Positions 33,193 to 42,867 of a DNA stretch of 64,000 bases are shown here, piece after piece. Numbering within the stretch: position 1 is the stretch's first letter; the number at the start of each line of letters is the position of its first letter. The notes beneath the pieces are model-generated. The model saw nothing but the letters and a program-made list of their open reading frames with translations, ran no database searches and was not told the DNA's origin. A program made the translations under genes and the position numbers. Origin of the DNA: Actinacidiphila bryophytorum (GTDB lineage Bacteria > Actinomycetota > Actinomycetes > Streptomycetales > Streptomycetaceae); contig NZ_JAFFIX010000010.1 in assembly GCF_016916835.1 (NCBI RefSeq), positions 124,001 through 188,000 on the forward strand, read 5' to 3'.

Positions 33193-34029
33193 ATGACCAG
33201 CATTCCCGATCTCACCCTCAACAACGGCGTCTCGATTCCCCAACTGGGCTTCGGGACCTTCCAGATCGAGCCGCAGGACACCCGCGAGGCGGTCCGCTTC
33301 GCGCTGGACACCGGCTACCGGCACATCGACACCGCGCAGATGTACGGCAACGAGAAGGAGGTCGGCCAGGCCGTCAGGGACTCGGGGCTGCCGCGCGGCG
33401 AAGTCTTCGTGACCAGCAAGCTCAACAACGGCCACCACGCCTACGGGGACGCGCTGGCCGCGTTCGGCCGCACCCTGGAGGACCTGGACCTGGAGTACGT
33501 CGACCTCTTCCTGGTCCACTGGCCGCTGCCCGCGGTCGGCGACTACGTCGAGACCTGGAAGGCGATGGAGGAGATCCTGCGCTCCGGCCGGGTCAGGGCG
33601 ATCGGCGTGTCCAACTTCCAGCCGGCGCACCTGGAGCGGCTGCTGGCGGCGACCGAGACCGTCCCGGCGGTCAACCAGATCGAGGTCCACCCGTATCTGA
33701 CCCAGGACGACGTACGCGCCTTCGGCACCGACCGGGGCATCGCGACCGAGGCGTGGTCGCCCATCGCGCAGGGCAAGGTGCTGGACGACCCGGTGATCAC
33801 CGCGATCGCCGAGCGGGTGGGGCGCTCCCCCGCGCAGGTCACGCTGCGCTGGCACCTGCAGCGCGGCGACATCGTCTTCCCCAAGTCGGTGACGCCCGCG
33901 CGGGTCGAGGAGAACTTCCGGCTCTTCGACTTCGAGCTGACCGCCGACGACGTGGCCGCGATCACCGCGCTCAACCGCGACGAGCGCACGGGACCCGACC
34001 CGGACACCTTCAACTGGATCCCGGACTGA
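33193..34029 (+). CDS. Aldo/keto reductase
   Basis: NADPH-dependent carbonyl reductase of 278 aa, (beta/alpha)8 fold. The catalytic tetrad is visible: Asp and Tyr in GYRHIDTAQMYGNEKEVG (residues about 42-60), Lys in VFVTSKLNNG, and His in LFLVHWPLP. The C-terminal cofactor segment PKSVTPARVEENFRLFDF is canonical. This is the 2,5-diketo-gluconate-reductase-like subgroup of broad specificity. The ATG at 33193 follows GAGGGAAG. Its 3' end overlaps the convergent LacI gene by 20 bp. No pathway partner is adjacent. Confidence 0.9.
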   Translation: MTSIPDLTLNNGVSIPQLGFGTFQIEPQDTREAVRFALDTGYRHIDTAQMYGNEKEVGQAVRDSGLPRGEVFVTSKLNNGHHAYGDALAAFGRTLEDLDLEYVDLFLVHWPLPAVGDYVETWKAMEEILRSGRVRAIGVSNFQPAHLERLLAATETVPAVNQIEVHPYLTQDDVRAFGTDRGIATEAWSPIAQGKVLDDPVITAIAERVGRSPAQVTLRWHLQRGDIVFPKSVTPARVEENFRLFDFELTADDVAAITALNRDERTGPDPDTFNWIPD

Positions 34030-35032
34030 CCCGCGGGCCGCGGAACTCGCCGGAGCCGCGCACCACGAAACGGGTGAGCAGCACCACGGAACGCGGCGCG
34101 GAGCGGTCGCCGGCGATCCGGGAGAAGAGCAGGTTGGCCGCGGTGCCGCCGAGGGCGACGGGGTCCTGGCTGACCACCGTCAGCGGCGGGGTGAGCCGCT
34201 CCCCGAGCGGCAGGTCGTCGAAGCCGACCAGCGCGAGCGGCGCCGGGTGGTCGAGGCCGTCCAGCACTCCCAGCGTGATCAGGTCGTTGCTGGTGAACAG
34301 CGCGGTGGGCGGGTCGTGCAGGGTGCGCAGCACCGCGAGGGCGTCGCGGGCCTGCGGGTGCGAGCGCAGTTCGTGCCGCACCAGGGCCGGGTCCTCGGGG
34401 ATGCCGTGGGCGGCGAGCGCGTCGAGGTAACCGGCGTAGCGCTCGGCCTGGGTCCAGATGTCGAAGCGGTCGCCGAGGTAGGCGATGCGGGTGTGGCCGT
34501 GGCCGAGCAGATGGGTGACGGCCCGCATGGCGGCGGCCCGGTTGTCGACGGTGACGGTGTCGACGGCCAGGCCCTTGGCGGGGCGGTCGACACAGACCAC
34601 CTGGGTGCCGCCGGCCATGGGGCGTTTGAGGAAGGCGTGGCTGCCGATGGTGGGCACGATGATCAGGCCGTCCACCTGGCGGGCGGTGAAGGCGGCGATG
34701 ACCTCGCGTTCGCGCTGCGGTTCGTCGTTGGTGCTGCCGACCAGCACGACATGGCCGCGGCGGTGGGCCTCGTCCTCGACCGAACGGGCCATCAGGGCGT
34801 AGAAGGGGTTGGCCAGGTCGTCGACGACCAGGCCGATGGTGGAGGTGCCGAGGTTCTTCTGCCGCAGGCTGCGGGCGTTGTCGTTGCGCTGGTAGCCCAG
34901 TTTGCGCACCGCCTGGCCGACCCGGGCCGCGGTCTCGGGGGCGACGCCCGCTTCGCCCGCGACGACCCGGGAGACCGTCATGGGACTGACCCCGGCTGCG
35001 CGGGCCACGTCCTTCATCGTCGGGCGTTTCAC
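34010..35032 (-). CDS. LacI-family regulator, last gene of the sugar ABC importer operon
   Basis: Repressor of 340 aa. The helix-turn-helix (PTMKDVARAAGVSPMTVSRVV) is followed by a sensor domain with ALFTSNDLITLGVLDGL and LVGFDDLPLGERLTPPLT. The GTG at 35032 is preferred because GAGGAGG lies just upstream; ATG 35017 is an alternative. It follows the substrate-binding-protein gene by 127 bp on the same strand, which makes it the likely regulator of the importer and of the divergent GH92 gene through the shared operator at 38121 and 38289. That assignment is inference. Confidence 0.86.
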   Translation of the reverse strand: MKRPTMKDVARAAGVSPMTVSRVVAGEAGVAPETAARVGQAVRKLGYQRNDNARSLRQKNLGTSTIGLVVDDLANPFYALMARSVEDEAHRRGHVVLVGSTNDEPQREREVIAAFTARQVDGLIIVPTIGSHAFLKRPMAGGTQVVCVDRPAKGLAVDTVTVDNRAAAMRAVTHLLGHGHTRIAYLGDRFDIWTQAERYAGYLDALAAHGIPEDPALVRHELRSHPQARDALAVLRTLHDPPTALFTSNDLITLGVLDGLDHPAPLALVGFDDLPLGERLTPPLTVVSQDPVALGGTAANLLFSRIAGDRSAPRSVVLLTRFVVRGSGEFRGPRVSPGSS

Positions 35033-35159
35033 GGGCCTCCTCGTCGCTGTGCCGGCAGCCGGCGCCGGCCGCCGGCGGACCACCGGTGAGCGGCGGCCGG
35101 CCGGGGGCCTGCGTCGATGATGGCAGGCGGGCTGCGGACGCGTGACCGGGCTCCCCCGA

Positions 35160-36152
35160 TCAGCAGGCGGCCTGGTAGAAATACTTCTTGATGTCGGGTT
35201 GGTCCATGTTGGCCTTGGTGATGGCCACCATGTCGGTGCCGATGTGCGCGGTGACCTGCTTCTTGTCGATCGCGGCGAGCGCCTGGTCGACGCCCTGCCG
35301 GCCGATGGCGCCGGGGTCCTGGGCGACCAGCACGTCCAGGGTGCCGTTGCCGAGCGCGGTGATCTCGTCGGGCTCCGCGTCGAAGGCGGCGACCTTGACC
35401 TTGCCCTGCTTGCCCGCGGCCTGCAGCCCGGTGGCGATGCCCTGGGCGGTGTTGGTGTTGCCGGCGAAGACCCCGCCGAGGTCGGGGTGGGCGGCCAGGG
35501 TGGACTGGATCTGCGAAGCGGCGGTGGCGGGCAGGTCGTTGTCGTAGAGGACCGGGAGCAGCGTGATGCCGGGGTGGTGAGCCTTCATCTCCTCGGTGAA
35601 GCCCTTGATACGCGCGTCGGTGGTGGACACGCCGGGCTTGACGCTGATCACGATCGCCGAGCCCTTGTCGCCCATGAGCTGGGCGAGCGAGGTGGCCGCG
35701 GTCCTGCCGCCCGCCTCGTTGTCGGACGATATCCGCGACACCCCGATCGAGGCGTCGCTGACCTCGGTGTCGACCAGGACGACCTTGGTGCCCGCGTTCT
35801 GGATCTGCTGCAGCGAGGGGGTCAGGGCCGCGGTGTCGACCGGGGAGATCAGCAGGCCGCCGGGGTGGGTGGCGGCGACCGAGTCGATGATCGGGCGCTG
35901 CACGGCGACGTCCCACTGGGCGGAGCCGTTGACGGTGAGCTTGACGCCGCGCTTCTTGGCCTCCTGCTGGGCCGCGCAGGTCATGGTGATGTAGAAGGGG
36001 TCGCTCTTGACGCCGGTGATCAGGTCCAGGGACGTCGACCCCGAGCCGCCGGAGTCGCCGCCGCAGCCTGCGGTGGTCGCCGCGGTGAGCGCGAGGACGG
36101 CGCAGAGCGCGGCGAGGGCCGGGGTTCTTCTGGTCGGGTGGGTCGGGCGCAT
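35160..36152 (-). CDS. Sugar ABC transporter substrate-binding lipoprotein
   Basis: Lipid-anchored receptor of 330 aa (peripla_BP_4 / ribose-binding class). The signal peptide ends in the lipobox TTAGCGG, with a Gly/Ser linker after the Cys. The binding domain starts LDLITGVKSDPFYITMTC and includes GLLISPVDTAALTPSL, VSRISSDNEAGGRTAA and GVFAGNTNTAQGIATGL, typical of pentose/hexose receptors. It is third in an ATPase-permease-receptor operon. The divergent GH92 mannosidase suggests a mannose-containing ligand, but the residues contacting sugar cannot be assigned by eye. Confidence 0.88.
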   Translation of the reverse strand: MRPTHPTRRTPALAALCAVLALTAATTAGCGGDSGGSGSTSLDLITGVKSDPFYITMTCAAQQEAKKRGVKLTVNGSAQWDVAVQRPIIDSVAATHPGGLLISPVDTAALTPSLQQIQNAGTKVVLVDTEVSDASIGVSRISSDNEAGGRTAATSLAQLMGDKGSAIVISVKPGVSTTDARIKGFTEEMKAHHPGITLLPVLYDNDLPATAASQIQSTLAAHPDLGGVFAGNTNTAQGIATGLQAAGKQGKVKVAAFDAEPDEITALGNGTLDVLVAQDPGAIGRQGVDQALAAIDKKQVTAHIGTDMVAITKANMDQPDIKKYFYQAAC

Positions 36153-36198
36153 GGCGGGAGCCTTTCGGTGAGGGCACGTGGGTGGGCGCGACGACGGC

Positions 36199-37245
36199 TC
36201 AGCCGTGGTCCCTGCCGCGTCTGCGGAACTGGTCCAGGTAGACGGCGGCGACCAGGACGACGCCGATGGCGACGTCCTGCCAGTACTGCTGGACGCCCAT
36301 GATGATCAGGCCGGTGCTGAGCACCGCGGGGATGAAGACGCCGATGACCGTGCCGAGTACCGATCCGCGCCCGCCGAAGAGGCTGGCGCCGCCGAGCACG
36401 ACGGCGGTGATGACCTTGAGGTTGTCGGTGGAGTGGCCGGCGATGGAGGTGGTGCCGAAGTAGGCCAGCCACATGACGCTGCCGAGCCCGGACAGCAGGC
36501 CCACCAGCGCGTAGACCTTGACCAGGTGGGCGTCGACGTTGATGCCGACACGGCGGGCGGCCTCCGGGTTGGAGCCGATGGCGTAGGTGTAGCGGCCGAA
36601 GCGGGTGAAGGCCAGGACCAGGCCGAAGACCAGGGTGGCCGCGAAGGCGATGACGACCAGCCAGGGGATCTGGCCGAAGAGCTTGCCGAAGCCGATGGTC
36701 TTCTGCAGCTTGCCGGAGACGGCGCCTGCGGGGTCCTGGCCGCCGGTGATGATCTGCGCGGCGCCGAGTGCCGCACCGAAGCCGCCGAGGGTGACGATCA
36801 GCGGGGGGACCTTGGCCTTGGCGACCAGCCAGCCCTGCAGGGCGCCCCACAGCAGGCCCGTTGCCAGTGCGATCAGGGTGCTCACCGCGATGGTGCCCCA
36901 GCCGGACCCGGCCCCGCCGTGGTGGATGGTGTACTCGGCGGACAGCACGGCGGACAGCACCAGCACGGAGCCGACGGACAGGTCGATGCCGGCGACGATG
37001 ATCACGTAGGTCATGCCGACGCCGAGCACCAGGTAGATGGCCGCGTTGGTGGCGATCTGGGTGATGTCGTAGCGGGTCAGGAAGGTACTGGGCCGGGCGG
37101 CGGTGAAGAAGGCGACGAGCAGCGCGAGCACGCCGAAGGTCCAGGTCTCGTTGGCGGCGGCGACCCGCCGCAGCCAGGACGGTACGGGGGGCCTGCGGGC
37201 GGTCTCCTGCCGGTCCTTGACGGGGGCGGGGGCCTGGGCGGTCAT
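36199..37245 (-). CDS. Sugar ABC transporter permease (RbsC-like)
   Basis: Inner-membrane permease of 348 aa with about ten hydrophobic segments. The BPD_transp_2 signature GMTYVIIVAGIDLSVGSVL (about residues 75-93) and the ATPase-contact loop YTYAIGSNPEAARRVGINV (about 215-233) are present. The single permease presumably homodimerises, as in ribose-type importers. Its ATG at 37245 overlaps the ATPase stop by 4 bp (ATGA). Confidence 0.9.
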   Translation of the reverse strand: MTAQAPAPVKDRQETARRPPVPSWLRRVAAANETWTFGVLALLVAFFTAARPSTFLTRYDITQIATNAAIYLVLGVGMTYVIIVAGIDLSVGSVLVLSAVLSAEYTIHHGGAGSGWGTIAVSTLIALATGLLWGALQGWLVAKAKVPPLIVTLGGFGAALGAAQIITGGQDPAGAVSGKLQKTIGFGKLFGQIPWLVVIAFAATLVFGLVLAFTRFGRYTYAIGSNPEAARRVGINVDAHLVKVYALVGLLSGLGSVMWLAYFGTTSIAGHSTDNLKVITAVVLGGASLFGGRGSVLGTVIGVFIPAVLSTGLIIMGVQQYWQDVAIGVVLVAAVYLDQFRRRGRDHG

Positions 37246-38066
37246 GGCGCGCCGTCCTTTCGTGGGGCGTCGGCGGCTGCTTGCCCGGCGGAACCGGCTG
37301 CTCCTCCGGCGGACTCCGCGTCCAGGGCGCCGGTCATCGCGCCGACGAGTTCCTCGACGGTGGTGTCGGCGGCGGTGAAGCGGGCGACCCTGCGGCCGAG
37401 CCGCAGCACTTCGACGCGGTCGGCGACCGACAGCACCTCGGGCATGTTGTGGCTGATCAGGACGACGCAGATACCGCGGTCCCGGACCCGGCGCACGGTG
37501 TCGAGCACCCGGCCGCGCTGGACCACGCCGAGGGCCGCGGTGGGCTCGTCCATGAAGATGATGCGGTTGGCGAAGGCCACCGCCCGGGCGACGGCGACGG
37601 ACTGCCGCTGGCCGCCGGACAGGGTGGCCACCGGGGCGCCGACGTCCTGCAGGTCGACGCCGAGTTCGGCGAAGGCGGTGACCGCCGAGCGGCGCATGGC
37701 CGCGTGGTCGAGGACGCCGAGCCGGCCGAGCAGGCCGCCGCGGTAGAGCTCGCGGCCCAGGTGCAGGTTGGCGGCGGCGTCGAGGTCGGGGGCGAGGGCG
37801 AGGTCCTGGTAGACGGTCTCGATGCCGTGGCGCCTGGCGTCGAGCGGGCTGTGCAGCTCCACGGGGCTGCCGTCCACGAGGATCTGGCCCCCGTCGGGCC
37901 GGATGGTGCCTGACAGGGTCTTGACGAGGCTGCTCTTGCCGGCGCCGTTGTCGCCGACGAGGGCGACGACCTCGCCCGGGTAGGCGGTGAAGTCGGCGTC
38001 CTGGAGTGCCCTGACGTGACCGAAGCGCTTGGTCAGGCGGCGGGCTTCCAGGAGTGGTTGTGCCAT
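37242..38066 (-). CDS. Sugar ABC transporter ATP-binding protein (single-domain)
   Basis: Cytoplasmic ATPase of 274 aa powering the importer. Walker A is GDNGAGKSS (about residue 38), the Q-loop lies in IETVYQDLALAP, the signature in VATLSGGQRQSVAVARAV and Walker B in RIIFMDEPTAALG, with the H-loop in VVLISHNMPEV. Ribose-type importers often use a double-length ATPase; this one is the single-domain form with an Ala/Gly-rich tail. First gene of the operon. The ATG at 38066 lies about 75 bp from the predicted start site. Confidence 0.9.
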   Translation of the reverse strand: MAQPLLEARRLTKRFGHVRALQDADFTAYPGEVVALVGDNGAGKSSLVKTLSGTIRPDGGQILVDGSPVELHSPLDARRHGIETVYQDLALAPDLDAAANLHLGRELYRGGLLGRLGVLDHAAMRRSAVTAFAELGVDLQDVGAPVATLSGGQRQSVAVARAVAFANRIIFMDEPTAALGVVQRGRVLDTVRRVRDRGICVVLISHNMPEVLSVADRVEVLRLGRRVARFTAADTTVEELVGAMTGALDAESAGGAAGSAGQAAADAPRKDGAP

Positions 38067-38120
38067 CGGCTGTCTCCCAGCGTCGGGGAACGCGGTGCCT
38101 TGGTGGTGCCCGTTGGTCCG

Positions 38121-38175
38121 TTGGTAACGTTCGCAAGCGTTGGGGGATTGTGCTGGCGTGCTGACGGCGTGTCAA
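38121..38175 (-). promoter_or_regulatory. Promoter and operator of the sugar ABC importer operon
   Basis: On the minus strand TTGACA (38170-38175), a 17-bp spacer and CACAAT (38147-38152) form a good promoter with its start near 38140. TTGGTAACGTTCGCAAGCG (38121-38139) covers that start site and contains an imperfect LacI-type palindrome (AACGTTCG/CAAGCGTT). The same sequence family recurs at the GH92 promoter. Confidence 0.65.
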
Positions 38176-38249
38176 TACGTCGCGCAGCAGGGGGGCGTAC
38201 GCCGTCCCGGAGCGCGCCTTGAGCGGAACTCCGGTGGCCGCGGGGACCC

Positions 38250-38310
38250 TTGACACCACAGCGTGTACACATCAAACTGCTGATTCGCTTGGTAACGTTC
38301 ACATGCGCTG
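38250..38310 (+). promoter_or_regulatory. Promoter and operator of the GH92 mannosidase gene
   Basis: TTGACA (38250-38255), a 17-bp spacer and CAAACT (38273-38278) are followed by TTGGTAACGTTCACATGCG (38289-38307). The first 12 bases and 17 of 19 overall match the importer operator, again placed at the expected transcription start. Confidence 0.6.
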
Positions 38311-38410
38311 TGCACCGTGCGCATCCACGTCGCGCATCCCCCCCGTGCCCCGAGGCCGCTCGCCGTGCGTCATCTCATGGCCTGCCGCCTCCGCGAGAAG
38401 GTGGTCATCC

Positions 38411-41400
38411 GTGCTCCCTCCCGTGCTCCGCAGCAGAACCGCGGGCGCCGTCAGCGCCCTGTTACTGGCCGCCCTCGGCGTCGGCGGCCTCACCTCGGCA
38501 CCGGCGCACGCCGCCACCGCCAACCTCACGCAGTACGTCGACACCTTCGTCGGCTCCGACGACAGCAACGCCCCCAACCCGGTCGGCGGCGGCGCCGGCG
38601 GCAGCACCTACCCGGGGGCGGTGGCACCATTCGGCGGCGTGCAGTTCAGCCCCGACACCCCGACCGCCTCGCCGTCCGGCTACCGCTACTCCGACGGCTC
38701 GATCGAGGACTTCAGCCTCACGCACTTCGACGGTGCGGGCTGCCCCAACAACGAGGACCTGCCGCTGATGCCGATCACCGGCGGCGTCGGCACCTCCCCC
38801 GGCAGCAACTGGACGAGCTACGCGTCGGCGTACACCAAGTCCAACGAGTCGGCCGCACCCGGCTACTACAAGAACCGGCTGGACAAGTACGGCACCGGCG
38901 TCGAGCTGACCGCCACCACCCGCACCGGCATGGCCCGGCTGACCTATCCCTCGACCACCAGCGCGGGCCTGCTGATCAACACCGGGCGCAGCGCGACCGG
39001 CAACCGCAGCGGCTCGGTGAAGATCAGCGGCTCTGAGGTCACCGGCAGCGTCACCGCGGGCGGCTTCTGCGGCTCGTCGAAGACCTACCAGATCTACTTC
39101 GACATCCGCTTCGACCGCGCCCCCTCCGGTTTCGGCACCTGGAACGGCGGTACGGTCTCGGCGGGTTCGACCAGCACCTCGGGCACCAACACCGGCGCGT
39201 ACGTCACCTTCGACACCACCGGCAACCAGACCGTGCAGACCAAGGTCGGCCTGTCCTACGTCAGCGTCGCGGGGGCGCAGGCCAACCTGACGTCGGAGAA
39301 CAACGGCTGGGACTTCGACGCCACCCGCACCGCGGCCGACACCGCCTGGAACACGATGCTCAACCGCGCCCAGGTCACCGGCGGCGCGACGGCCGACCTG
39401 AAGAAGTTCTACACGGCGCTCTACCACGTCTTCCAGAGCCCCAACATCTCCAGCGACGTCAACGGCGACTACCGCGGCTTCGACGGGGCGGTGCACAACT
39501 CCTCCCGGCCGGTCTACCAGAACTACTCGGGCTGGGACATCTACCGCTCGTGGGCGGCACTGGTCGCGCTGATCGCGCCGACCGAGGCCGCCGACATCGC
39601 CAAGTCCATGGTGCTGGACGGCCAGCAGGGCGGGCTGCTGCCCAAGTGGTCGCAGCAGACCAACGAGGACTTCGTGATGACCGGCGACCCGGGGCCGATC
39701 ATCGTCAGCAGCATGTACGCCTTCGGGGTGCGCGACTTCGACACCGCGGCCGCGCTGTCGCTGATGGAGAAGGCCTCCAACGGCGGTACGGCGCAGGGCT
39801 CGCCGATCCGCGGCAACCAGGGTCCGTACACCAGCCAGCACTACCTGAGCGCGCCGTCCGACTCCCTGGAGTACAGCGCCTCGGACTTCGCGGTGGCGCA
39901 GTTCGCCAAGGCGCTGGGCGACACCGCCAGCTACACCACCCACATGACCCGCGCCCAGTGGTGGCGCAACACCTTCAGCACCGAGTCGGGCTATGTGCAG
40001 CCGCGCAACTCCGACGGCAGCTGGTCGTGGCCGCTGGACCCGGCCAGCCAGAGCAACTTCACCGAGGGCAACGCGGCGCAGTACACCTGGATGGTGCCCT
40101 ACGACTTCGCCGACCTGATCAACGACATGGGCGGCCCGGCCACCGCGCAGCAGCGGCTCGACCACCACTTCACGCAGGTCAACGCGGGCCAGAGCCTGCC
40201 CTACTACTACATCGGCAACGAGCCCGAGCACGGCGTGCCGTGGGCGTACAACTTCGCCCGCCACCCCGCGGGCACCGCGGACGCGGTGCACAAGGTGATG
40301 ACCGAGTCCTTCACCACCGGCGCGGGCGGCCTGCCCGGCAACGACGACCTCGGGGCGACCTCGGCGTGGTACGTGTGGGCGGCGCTGGGGATGTACCCGG
40401 CGACCCCCGGCGCCGACACCCTCGCCGTCAACGGTCCGCAGTTCCCCTCGGTGCTGATCCAGCGCCCGGGCGGCAACATCACCGTCAACTCCTCAGGCAG
40501 CGGCGGCTATGTGCAGGGCCTGAAGGTCAACGGCACGGCCACCAGCCACAACTACCTGCGCTACCCCGACATCGCCGGCGGCGGCACCCTGGACTACACC
40601 ATGGGCGGCTCCCCGAGCGGCAGCTGGGGCACCGGCGCCGGCGACGTACCGCCGTCCTTCCAGGACGGTGCCACCCCGGTGCCGACCGCGCCGGCGCTGG
40701 GCACCAACCTGGCGCAGGGCAAGCCGGTCACCGCGTCGGCGGCGTGCGCGACGGCGGAGTCCGCCGACAAGGCGGTGGACAACTCACTGAAGAACAACAG
40801 CAAGTGGTGCTCCAAGGCCGCCAACCCGACGCTGACGGTCGACCTCGGCTCCACCCAGACCGTGGGCTCCTTCGTGGTCAAGCACGCCGGGCTCGGCGGT
40901 GAGAACACCAGCTGGAACACCGGTGCCTTCCAGATCCAGACCAGCACCGACAACAGCACCTGGTCCACCGCGGTCAACGTCACGGGCAACCGGTCGAGCC
41001 GCACCTACCACACCGTCACCCCGCGGCAGGCCCGCTATGTGCGGCTGGCCATCTCGGCGCCCAGCAACACCGGCGGCGACACCGCGGCCCGCATCTACGA
41101 ACTGGAGGTCTACGGGCAGTCCACCGGCGCGAGCCCGCACGCCATCACAGGACTGGCCGGCAAGTGCGTGGACGTCGCCAACTCCGGCACCGCCGACGGC
41201 ACCCATGTGCAGCTCTACGACTGCAACGGCACCGGCGCCCAGCAGTGGACGGTCGGCAGCGACGGTACGGTTCAGGCGCTGGGCAAGTGCCTGGACGACG
41301 CAAACTCCGGTACTGCTGACGGCACGGTGGTGCAGCTGTGGGAGTGCAACAACACCAACGCCCAGAAGTGGACGGTCAGCGGCAAGCAGCTGGTGAACGC

Positions 41401-41509
41401 CGCGGCCAACAAGTGCCTCGACGTGCCCGGCTCCAACACCGCCAACGGCACCCAGCTGGACGTGTGGACCTGCAACGGCGGCGCCAACCAGCAGTGGACG
41501 GTGAGCTGA
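38411..41509 (+). CDS. Secreted GH92 alpha-1,2-mannosidase with F5/8-type and ricin-B lectin domains
   Basis: Exported exo-alpha-mannosidase of 1032 aa that trims alpha-linked mannose from N-glycans or fungal mannan. A signal peptide (ending TSAPAHA) leads to the GH92 N-domain (YVDTFVGSDDSNAPNPV) and catalytic domain, with family motifs GNEPEHGVPWAYNF (catalytic Glu region) and GNDDLGATSAWYVWAALGMYP. An F5/8-type/CBM32-like beta-sandwich (about residues 755-900, GKPVTASAACATAESADKAVD) and a CBM13/ricin-B trefoil (about 910-1032, repeated CxD and QxW units) follow. The GTG at 38411 has GAGAAGGTGG upstream; longer in-frame ATGs would place the signal peptide internally. It shares an operator with the divergent sugar importer. 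Confidence 0.92.
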   Translation: MLPPVLRSRTAGAVSALLLAALGVGGLTSAPAHAATANLTQYVDTFVGSDDSNAPNPVGGGAGGSTYPGAVAPFGGVQFSPDTPTASPSGYRYSDGSIEDFSLTHFDGAGCPNNEDLPLMPITGGVGTSPGSNWTSYASAYTKSNESAAPGYYKNRLDKYGTGVELTATTRTGMARLTYPSTTSAGLLINTGRSATGNRSGSVKISGSEVTGSVTAGGFCGSSKTYQIYFDIRFDRAPSGFGTWNGGTVSAGSTSTSGTNTGAYVTFDTTGNQTVQTKVGLSYVSVAGAQANLTSENNGWDFDATRTAADTAWNTMLNRAQVTGGATADLKKFYTALYHVFQSPNISSDVNGDYRGFDGAVHNSSRPVYQNYSGWDIYRSWAALVALIAPTEAADIAKSMVLDGQQGGLLPKWSQQTNEDFVMTGDPGPIIVSSMYAFGVRDFDTAAALSLMEKASNGGTAQGSPIRGNQGPYTSQHYLSAPSDSLEYSASDFAVAQFAKALGDTASYTTHMTRAQWWRNTFSTESGYVQPRNSDGSWSWPLDPASQSNFTEGNAAQYTWMVPYDFADLINDMGGPATAQQRLDHHFTQVNAGQSLPYYYIGNEPEHGVPWAYNFARHPAGTADAVHKVMTESFTTGAGGLPGNDDLGATSAWYVWAALGMYPATPGADTLAVNGPQFPSVLIQRPGGNITVNSSGSGGYVQGLKVNGTATSHNYLRYPDIAGGGTLDYTMGGSPSGSWGTGAGDVPPSFQDGATPVPTAPALGTNLAQGKPVTASAACATAESADKAVDNSLKNNSKWCSKAANPTLTVDLGSTQTVGSFVVKHAGLGGENTSWNTGAFQIQTSTDNSTWSTAVNVTGNRSSRTYHTVTPRQARYVRLAISAPSNTGGDTAARIYELEVYGQSTGASPHAITGLAGKCVDVANSGTADGTHVQLYDCNGTGAQQWTVGSDGTVQALGKCLDDANSGTADGTVVQLWECNNTNAQKWTVSGKQLVNAAANKCLDVPGSNTANGTQLDVWTCNGGANQQWTVS

Positions 41510-41523
41510 CCCCCACCGGGTAC

Positions 41524-41553
41524 TGACCCCCCGCCGGGTGCGGCGGGGGGTCA
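41524..41553. terminator. Bidirectional hairpin terminator between GH92 and glgC
   Basis: TGACCCCCCGCCG (41524-41536) pairs perfectly with CGGCGGGGGGTCA (41541-41553) around GGTG. It lies between convergent genes and overlaps the glgC stop codon. Confidence 0.75.
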
Positions 41554-42768
41554 GCCGACCTGCTGGGCCTTGCCCAGCGCGATGACCCCGGCCTCGGACA
41601 CCGTGTACAGCTCACGGTCGCGGTCGGGGTTCACGCCGATGGTGGCACCGGGCGGCACGTCCACGTTCTTGTCCAGCACCGCCCCGCGCACGATCGCACC
41701 GCGCCCGACCCGTACGCCGTCGTGCAGCACGGAACCCTGCACGACGGCGCCGGCGTCCACGACGACGCCGGGCGACAGGACCGAGCGGGTGACCTGGCCG
41801 CGGATGACGCAGCCGGGGCTGACCACGGACTCCCCCACGATACCGCCGGCCGCGATCTTGGCGGGCGGCAGCTGGCCGGGGTGGGTGTAGATCGGCCAGC
41901 GCCGGTTGTACAGGCTGAAGGCGGGCTGGTCGGAGATCAGGTCCATGTGCGCGTCGTAGTAGGCGTCCAGGGTGCCCACGTCCCGCCAGTAGCCGTGGTC
42001 GCGGGCGGTCTCGCCGGGCACGTGGTTGGTGTCGAAGTCGTACACCTGGGCGACACCGGCGGCGGTGAGCCGCGGCAGGATGCTGCCGCCCATGTCGTGC
42101 ACCGACTGGGTGTCCTCGGCGTCCTCCTGGAGGGCGTCGATGAGGGTCTTGGTGGTGAAGAGGTAGTTGCCCATCGAGGCGAAGACGTGCCCGGGGTCGC
42201 CGGGCAGCCCCGGCGGGTCGGCGGGCTTCTCCAGGAAGCGCTCCACCGACACGCCGTCGGCGGCCGGCGAGATCACCCCGAAGCCCGCCGCGTCGGCCCG
42301 CGGCACCTTGATGCCGGCCACCGTCACCCCAGCGCCGTGCTCGACGTGCTGGGCGAGCATCTGCCGCGGGTCCATGCGGTAGACGTGGTCGGCGCCGAAC
42401 ACCGCGATGTAGTCGGGCTGTTCGTCGTGCACCAGGTTGAGCGACTGCAGGATCGCGTCGGCGCTGCCCAGATACCAGCGCGGGCCGAGCCGCTGCTGCG
42501 CGGGCACCGGTGTGACGTAGTTGCCCAGCAGGCTGGACATCCGCCAGGTCGTGGTCACATGGCGGTCCAGCGAGTGCGACTTGTACTGCGTCAGCACGCA
42601 GATCCGCATCATGCCGCCGTTGACCAGGTTGGACAGCACGAAGTCCACCAGGCGGTAGGTGCCGCCGAAGGTCACCGCCGGTTTCGCCCGGTCGGCGGTG
42701 AGCGGCATCAGCCGCTTGCCCGCGCCGCCCGCCAGCACTATGCCGAGCACCGATGGTCCACCGCGCAT
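41551..42768 (-). CDS. glgC: Glucose-1-phosphate adenylyltransferase (ADP-glucose pyrophosphorylase)
   Basis: Makes ADP-glucose for glycogen or related alpha-glucans; 405 aa, cytoplasmic, normally tetrameric. The N-terminal nucleotidyltransferase motif is [26 protein letters not shown]; substrate segments [24 protein letters not shown] and VERFLEKP are intact, and the C-terminal left-handed beta-helix repeats ([19 protein letters not shown]) carry the regulatory domain. The ATG at 42768 has GGGGGA 5 nt upstream. It lies 99 bp downstream of glgA on the same strand. Confidence 0.95.
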   Translation of the reverse strand: MRGGPSVLGIVLAGGAGKRLMPLTADRAKPAVTFGGTYRLVDFVLSNLVNGGMMRICVLTQYKSHSLDRHVTTTWRMSSLLGNYVTPVPAQQRLGPRWYLGSADAILQSLNLVHDEQPDYIAVFGADHVYRMDPRQMLAQHVEHGAGVTVAGIKVPRADAAGFGVISPAADGVSVERFLEKPADPPGLPGDPGHVFASMGNYLFTTKTLIDALQEDAEDTQSVHDMGGSILPRLTAAGVAQVYDFDTNHVPGETARDHGYWRDVGTLDAYYDAHMDLISDQPAFSLYNRRWPIYTHPGQLPPAKIAAGGIVGESVVSPGCVIRGQVTRSVLSPGVVVDAGAVVQGSVLHDGVRVGRGAIVRGAVLDKNVDVPPGATIGVNPDRDRELYTVSEAGVIALGKAQQVG

Positions 42769-42867
42769 CGACGTCCCCCTTGGGTCGTGGTCCCGCCTGC
42801 CGCCCTGCCGCCCTGCGTGTTGCCGGTGCCGCCTGCCCTCTTCCTACCCAACTCACCGCCCGGCTTC

